From: Rhodospirillales bacterium
GTDB lineage: Bacteria > Pseudomonadota > Alphaproteobacteria > Rhodospirillales > Defluviicoccaceae
NCBI GenBank assembly: GCA_026125865.1
Contig: JAHCKI010000066.1
Coordinates: 1-10,083, forward strand
Length of the DNA stretch: 10,083 nucleotides
Direction: 5' to 3'
The position numbers and the translations under genes are program-made. How positions within the stretch are numbered: position 1 is the stretch's first letter; every line of letters begins with the position of its first letter. Shown piece by piece: positions 7,070-10,083 of the stretch. The notes below the pieces were generated by a model. It was not told the DNA's origin and did no database searches. It saw only the letters and a program-made list of their open reading frames with translations.

Positions 7070-7098
7070 ATCCTCGAACAGGGGAGTGGGAGAAAAGC

Positions 7099-8199
7099 AT
7101 GAAGATCTTTACCTCAGTTGTAGCGGCGTCCGCCTTTGCCTTAGCTGGCGTTGGCATTGCGAAGGCAGACATCACCATCGCCGTGGCCGGTCCCATGACG
7201 GGTCCATACGCGGTATTCGGCGAGCAAATGAAGGCCGGCGCCGAACAGGCGGTCGCGGATCTCAACGAGGCCGGCGGCGTCCTCGGTGAGAAGCTGGTCC
7301 TGGAAGTCGGCGACGACGCCTGCGATCCGAAGCAGGCCGTGGCCATCGCCAACCAGTTCGCCGGCAAGGGTGTGGTTTTTGTCGCGGGGCATTTCTGCTC
7401 CGGTTCATCTATTCCGGCCTCCGACGTTTATGAAGAGGAAGACATTCTTCAGATCTCTCCGGCGTCGACCAACCCGCAATTGACGGAAGCGGGCAAGGCC
7501 AATGTCTTCCGCACCTGTGGTCGCGATGATCAGCAGGGCGCCGTGGCCGGCAACTACATGGCCGACCATTTCGCGGGCAAGAAGATCGCCATCGTTCATG
7601 ACAAACAGGCCTACTCGAAAGGCCTCGCCGACGAGACCAAGAAGCAACTGAATGCCCGCGGCATCGAGGAAGCCCTGTATGACACGATCACGCCGGGCGA
7701 AAAGGACTATTCGGCGCTGGTCAGCAAGCTCAAGGCCAACGGCATCGAGATTCTCTATTACGGCGGCTATCACACCGAAGCAGGCCTGATCGTTCGTCAG
7801 ATGCGCGACCAGGGCATGGATACCGTCCTGCTTTCTGGCGACGCGCTCGTTACCGACGAATATTGGAGCATCACGGGCGACCTCGGCGAAGGCACGCTGA
7901 TGACCTTCAGCCCCGACCCGCGCAAGAACCCGGTCGCCGAACCGATCGTCAAGAAGTTCCGCGACAAGGGAATCGAGCCGGAAGGCTATACCCTTTACAC
8001 CTACGGCGCCATTCAGGCCTGGGTCCAGGCGGTCACCGCCACCGGAGGCACGGACACGGCGAAGGTCGCCGAGGCCCTCAAGTCTTCGGAGTTCGAGACG
8101 GTTTTGGGTAAAATCGGCTTCGATGAGAAAGGCGACGTCACCGCGCCAGGTTACATCTTCTACGAGTGGAAAGCCGGAACATACGACTACGCGAAGTAA
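7099..8199 (+). CDS. Periplasmic branched-chain amino acid-binding protein, LivJ/LivK-like
   Basis: A 366-residue precursor with a clear signal peptide (MKIFTSVVAASAFALAGVGI) and likely cleavage after AKA, residue 23. The mature part is a type I periplasmic binding protein of the leucine/isoleucine/valine kind: ITIAVAGPMTGPYAVFGEQM at its start, GAEQAVADLN, and the ligand region HFCSGSSIPASDVYEEE then ISPASTNPQLT. Cys75 and Cys100 (about 52 and 77 in the mature form) fit the disulfide known in E. coli LivJ. It captures the amino acid in the periplasm and delivers it to LivHM. The start at 7099 is set by GGGAG at 7088-7092, 6 nt away. It is the last gene of the operon, unlike E. coli where the binding protein comes first; an internal promoter or mRNA processing in the 153-nt gap may raise its level. 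Specificity (Leu/Ile/Val versus other amino acids) cannot be fixed. Confidence 0.93.
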   Translation: MKIFTSVVAASAFALAGVGIAKADITIAVAGPMTGPYAVFGEQMKAGAEQAVADLNEAGGVLGEKLVLEVGDDACDPKQAVAIANQFAGKGVVFVAGHFCSGSSIPASDVYEEEDILQISPASTNPQLTEAGKANVFRTCGRDDQQGAVAGNYMADHFAGKKIAIVHDKQAYSKGLADETKKQLNARGIEEALYDTITPGEKDYSALVSKLKANGIEILYYGGYHTEAGLIVRQMRDQGMDTVLLSGDALVTDEYWSITGDLGEGTLMTFSPDPRKNPVAEPIVKKFRDKGIEPEGYTLYTYGAIQAWVQAVTATGGTDTAKVAEALKSSEFETVLGKIGFDEKGDVTAPGYIFYEWKAGTYDYAK

Positions 8200-8231
8200 G
8201 CGTCTCGCGTTACACCTGATAGAAATAGTCG

Positions 8232-8258
8232 AGGGCCCGGGAATTTATCCCGGGCCCT
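8232..8258. terminator. Strong intrinsic terminator shared by the convergent liv operon and ltaE
   Basis: An 11-bp perfect stem, AGGGCCCGGGA (8232-8242) with TCCCGGGCCCT (8248-8258), closes a 5-nt loop. On the plus strand it is followed by TTTCTATT, giving a terminator 32 nt after the binding-protein stop. On the minus strand the tail is poorer in T. The ltaE stop codon (8245-8247) lies in the loop. Confidence 0.85.
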
Positions 8259-9303
8259 TTCTATTGGACCCAATACCGGCAAGTTCCGAAATATCGGCGG
8301 CAAGTCGATCCACGGTTTCCGGGGATGTGTCCCAGGAGCACATGAGGCGGCAGCCTCCATCGCCGATGGCCGTGTAAAACTGCCACCCTCGCGCCACGAG
8401 ATCCTTGCGCACAAATTCCGGCAATTCCACGAATACGGCGTTTGTCTGGACCGGGAAGAGCACGCGGGCATGGGGCGCGTCCTTGATCCGCTGGTGAAGG
8501 CGGAGGGCCATGGCATTGGCATGGGCGGCATTGCGCAACCAGACATCGTTTTCAAGCAGTCCGAGCCAGGGCGCCGAAATAAACCGCATCTTGGATGCCA
8601 GTTGGCCGGCCTGCTTGATTCGATAGGAAAAATCCTCGGCCAACTCCCGCTTGAAGAAGACGATGGCATCGCCAACCGGCAAGCCGTTCTTGGTGCCACC
8701 GAAGCAAAGGACGTCGATCCCGGCGCGCCAAGTGATTTCCGACGGGTGTACGCCGAGACAGGCAACGGCATTGGCAAATCGGGCCCCATCCATGTGCACC
8801 TTGAGGTCCCGCCTCTTGGCCATGGCGGCGATCGCCCGCAACTCTTCCACGGAATACACGGTGCCCACTTCGGTCGGTTGGGTCACGGAGACGGCCTTTG
8901 GTTTCGGGTAGTGAATGTCGTTGCGCTTGGTGACCAAGGCCTCGATGGCGTCGGGGGTCAGCTTGCCGTTGTCACCATCGGCCAGCAGTATTTTCGAGCC
9001 GTTGGAAAAAAACTCGGGGCCGCCGCATTCATGGGTCTCGATATGGGCGACCGCATGGCAAATGACCGAGTGATAGGATTGGCACAAAGAGGCCAGCGCC
9101 AGTGAATTGGCGGCCGTTCCATTGAAAACAAAGAATACGTCGCAATCGGTTTGAAACAGATCCCGAATTCGGTCGCAAACTTGTTGCGTCCACGTGTCGT
9201 CGCCGTAGGCGACTTCATGGCCGCTCTCGTTGGCGCGGAGAAACGCCGCGAGCGCTTCCGGACACATGCCGGCCCCGTTATCCGATGCGAATTGCTGTTC
9301 CAT
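8245..9303 (-). CDS. ltaE: Low-specificity L-threonine aldolase (PLP enzyme)
   Basis: A 352-residue cytoplasmic enzyme of the beta-eliminating lyase family that cleaves threonine or allo-threonine to glycine and acetaldehyde. Visible signs: FASDNGAGMCPEA at the start, the GDDTWT loop (35-39), the phosphate-binding FNGTAANSLAL (60-70), the ring-stacking His in AHIETHE (His87), HMDGARFANA with the PLP-binding Asp172, and the PLP Lys205 in FGGTKNGLPVGDA. The family is usually 330-360 residues. The start ATG (complement 9301-9303) is chosen because the conserved part begins 5 residues later; a TTG at 9348 would add 15 unconserved residues and would fall on a likely -35 box. No good Shine-Dalgarno sequence precedes it. 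Its 3' end runs into the shared terminator. The order mucR-ltaE on one strand is separated by a terminator, so it probably has its own promoter. Close relatives include other aldolases such as phenylserine aldolase. Confidence 0.9.
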   Translation of the reverse strand: MEQQFASDNGAGMCPEALAAFLRANESGHEVAYGDDTWTQQVCDRIRDLFQTDCDVFFVFNGTAANSLALASLCQSYHSVICHAVAHIETHECGGPEFFSNGSKILLADGDNGKLTPDAIEALVTKRNDIHYPKPKAVSVTQPTEVGTVYSVEELRAIAAMAKRRDLKVHMDGARFANAVACLGVHPSEITWRAGIDVLCFGGTKNGLPVGDAIVFFKRELAEDFSYRIKQAGQLASKMRFISAPWLGLLENDVWLRNAAHANAMALRLHQRIKDAPHARVLFPVQTNAVFVELPEFVRKDLVARGWQFYTAIGDGGCRLMCSWDTSPETVDRLAADISELAGIGSNRKGPG

Positions 9304-9318
9304 CCAAATGTTGTCGCA

Positions 9319-9348
9319 TTTATCGAGCAAGCATTGCCATGGTGGCAA
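9319..9348 (-). promoter_or_regulatory. Candidate ltaE promoter
   Basis: On the minus strand, TTGCCA (complement 9343-9348) and GATAAA (complement 9319-9324) are 18 nt apart. They match the sigma-70 consensus at 5 of 6 and 4 of 6 positions. Transcription would start about 9-10 nt before the ATG at 9303, giving a very short leader, which fits the absence of a clear ribosome binding site. Confidence 0.35.
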
Positions 9349-9365
9349 GAAGCGGCCTCAACAGC

Positions 9366-9400
9366 AAAACCTCCCGAACGCAACCTGTTCGAGAGGTTTT
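9366..9400 (-). terminator. Intrinsic terminator downstream of the mucR-like gene
   Basis: A 14-bp inverted repeat with one mismatch (left arm 9366-9379, right arm 9387-9400) and a 7-nt loop. Read on the minus strand it ends in GGGAGGTTTT followed by GCTGTT, 37 nt after the regulator's stop codon. It separates this gene from ltaE. Confidence 0.7.
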
Positions 9401-9437
9401 GGCAGCGAAACAGTCGAAATTGAAAAGCTGGGCGTGA

Positions 9438-9887
9438 TCAGCCTTTGCCGCGCCGGCTTTTCGGTCCTTCGCCCGGCTTGCGGCCAAGTCCAATACGCTT
9501 CGCAAACTCGGACCTCTGCTTGGCGTAATTGGGAGCGACCATGGGGTAGTCAGACGGCAAACCCCACTTGGTCCTGTATTCTTCCGGACTCATGTTATAG
9601 GTCGTCTGCAAATGGCGCTTGAGCATCTTGAGCTTCTTGCCATCTTCCAAACAGACGATGTAGTCGGGCATGATCGATTTTCTAACGGGTACGGCCGGTT
9701 TTTGTGCTTCGATCTTGGTTTCGGTCGGCGTTCCCTCGACATCCGTCAACGTACCAAATACGCTGTGGATAACCTCGGGAATTTGCGTCGTCGCAACCTG
9801 ATTATTACTTAGGTAAGCCGCAACAATATCCACTGCCATACGAAGCAGGTCTTCTCGTTCAACCTTTTCGGAAATCTCATCGTTCAT
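9438..9887 (-). CDS. MucR/Ros-family transcriptional regulator
   Basis: A 149-residue DNA-binding protein. The N-terminal helical part (about 12-45, LLRMAVDIVAAYLSNNQV) matches the oligomerisation region of MucR; a variable linker follows. The DNA-binding domain then runs from about residue 74 to 122, with YIVCLEDGKKLKMLKRHLQT, SPEEYRTKWGLPSDYPMVAP and NYA, followed by a basic tail (RRGKG). Compared with the zinc ligands of Agrobacterium Ros (Cys, Cys, His, His), this protein has Cys79, Asp82 and His92, but Thr96-Tyr97 where the last His would be, so the zinc site looks incomplete; some Mesorhizobium homologues are known to fold without zinc. MucR proteins control exopolysaccharide, motility or cell-cycle genes and usually repress themselves; the targets here are unknown. 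It has its own terminator and a likely promoter. Confidence 0.92.
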   Translation of the reverse strand: MNDEISEKVEREDLLRMAVDIVAAYLSNNQVATTQIPEVIHSVFGTLTDVEGTPTETKIEAQKPAVPVRKSIMPDYIVCLEDGKKLKMLKRHLQTTYNMSPEEYRTKWGLPSDYPMVAPNYAKQRSEFAKRIGLGRKPGEGPKSRRGKG

Positions 9888-9928
9888 CGCTACTCAGCCT
9901 AATCTCATATCAATAAAAAGCTAGCGGC

Positions 9929-9958
9929 ATTTACCACACATGGGGATTGCATTGTCAA
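9929..9958 (-). promoter_or_regulatory. Likely promoter of the mucR-like gene
   Basis: On the minus strand a perfect TTGACA (complement 9953-9958) stands 18 nt from GTAAAT (complement 9929-9934), which is preceded by TGTG, giving a partly extended -10. The predicted start is near 9921, leaving a leader of about 34 nt before the ATG at 9887. Confidence 0.5.
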
Positions 9959-9972
9959 CTAGAAAACTAGAA
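9957..9972 (-). repeat. 8-bp tandem repeat abutting the mucR -35 box, candidate operator
   Basis: AACTAGAA occurs twice back to back (9957-9964 and 9965-9972, plus-strand reading) and overlaps the -35 box by two bases. It is AT-rich and contains TA steps, features reported for MucR/Ros binding sites, so autoregulation is plausible. No other operator evidence is visible. Confidence 0.4.
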
Positions 9973-10083
9973 ATCTTGGTTCTTTATTCATGTCTTCCAC
10001 TGTTTCTCCCAATAAAACATGCGGGCACACTCTCACTCATCCCCTCATTTACGCCTGTGCTGTCATCAAGGCGGTGACGGGTC
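9973..10083. other. Upstream region at the right edge, no gene seen
   Basis: About 110 nt of mixed composition upstream of the mucR promoter. No open frame with family-like sequence, no terminator and no repeat worth naming was found; a neighbouring gene may begin beyond the right edge. Confidence 0.4.

Noticed and set aside
8470..9105. 211-codon plus-strand frame opposite ltaE
   Set aside because: The minus strand encodes a threonine aldolase with all PLP motifs; the opposite frame has no family-like features.

Overview
The window reads as chromosomal DNA of an alphaproteobacterium, probably from Rhodospirillales or a near relative. The evidence is a MucR/Ros-type regulator, a DUF6898-like and a DUF6867-like small protein (families I know mainly from Alphaproteobacteria), and a moderately high G+C content with matching codon use. 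No rRNA, tRNA, CRISPR array or intact insertion sequence is visible.

Left part (1-2313): the window opens inside a subtilisin-like (S8) serine peptidase whose whole catalytic triad is present but whose N-terminus lies off the left edge. It resembles the IetS-like peptidases that pair with an AAA ATPase in plasmid-stability and anti-phage loci; the partner would lie to the left. Directly after its stop, in another frame, is a stub of about 46 codons that looks like the very C-terminus of a cobalamin-dependent acyl-CoA mutase. This suggests an insertion or deletion junction. A small DUF6898-like gene follows.

Centre (2703-8199): a complete branched-chain amino acid (HAAT family) ABC importer on the plus strand. 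The order is livH (permease), livM (permease), livG (ATPase), livF (ATPase), a small three-helix membrane protein (DUF6867), and a LivJ/LivK-like periplasmic binding protein. The first four genes are packed tightly, with a 3-nt gap, an ATGA overlap and direct abutment. The binding protein comes last, behind a 153-nt gap that holds a possible 17-codon leader ORF, a hairpin and three tandem 9-mers. A strong intrinsic terminator ends the operon.

Right part (8232-10083): two minus-strand genes converge on the liv operon. ltaE encodes a low-specificity threonine aldolase, and its stop codon lies in the loop of the shared terminator. The mucR-like regulator has its own terminator and a well-formed promoter next to an 8-bp tandem repeat. 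Threonine cleavage and amino acid import are both amino acid functions, but nothing in the sequence shows they are co-regulated.

Most of the window is ordinary transport and metabolism. The parts most worth a second look are the peptidase/mutase-stub junction at about 1700-1750, the leader before the binding protein, and the mucR promoter with a regulator that lacks canonical zinc ligands.
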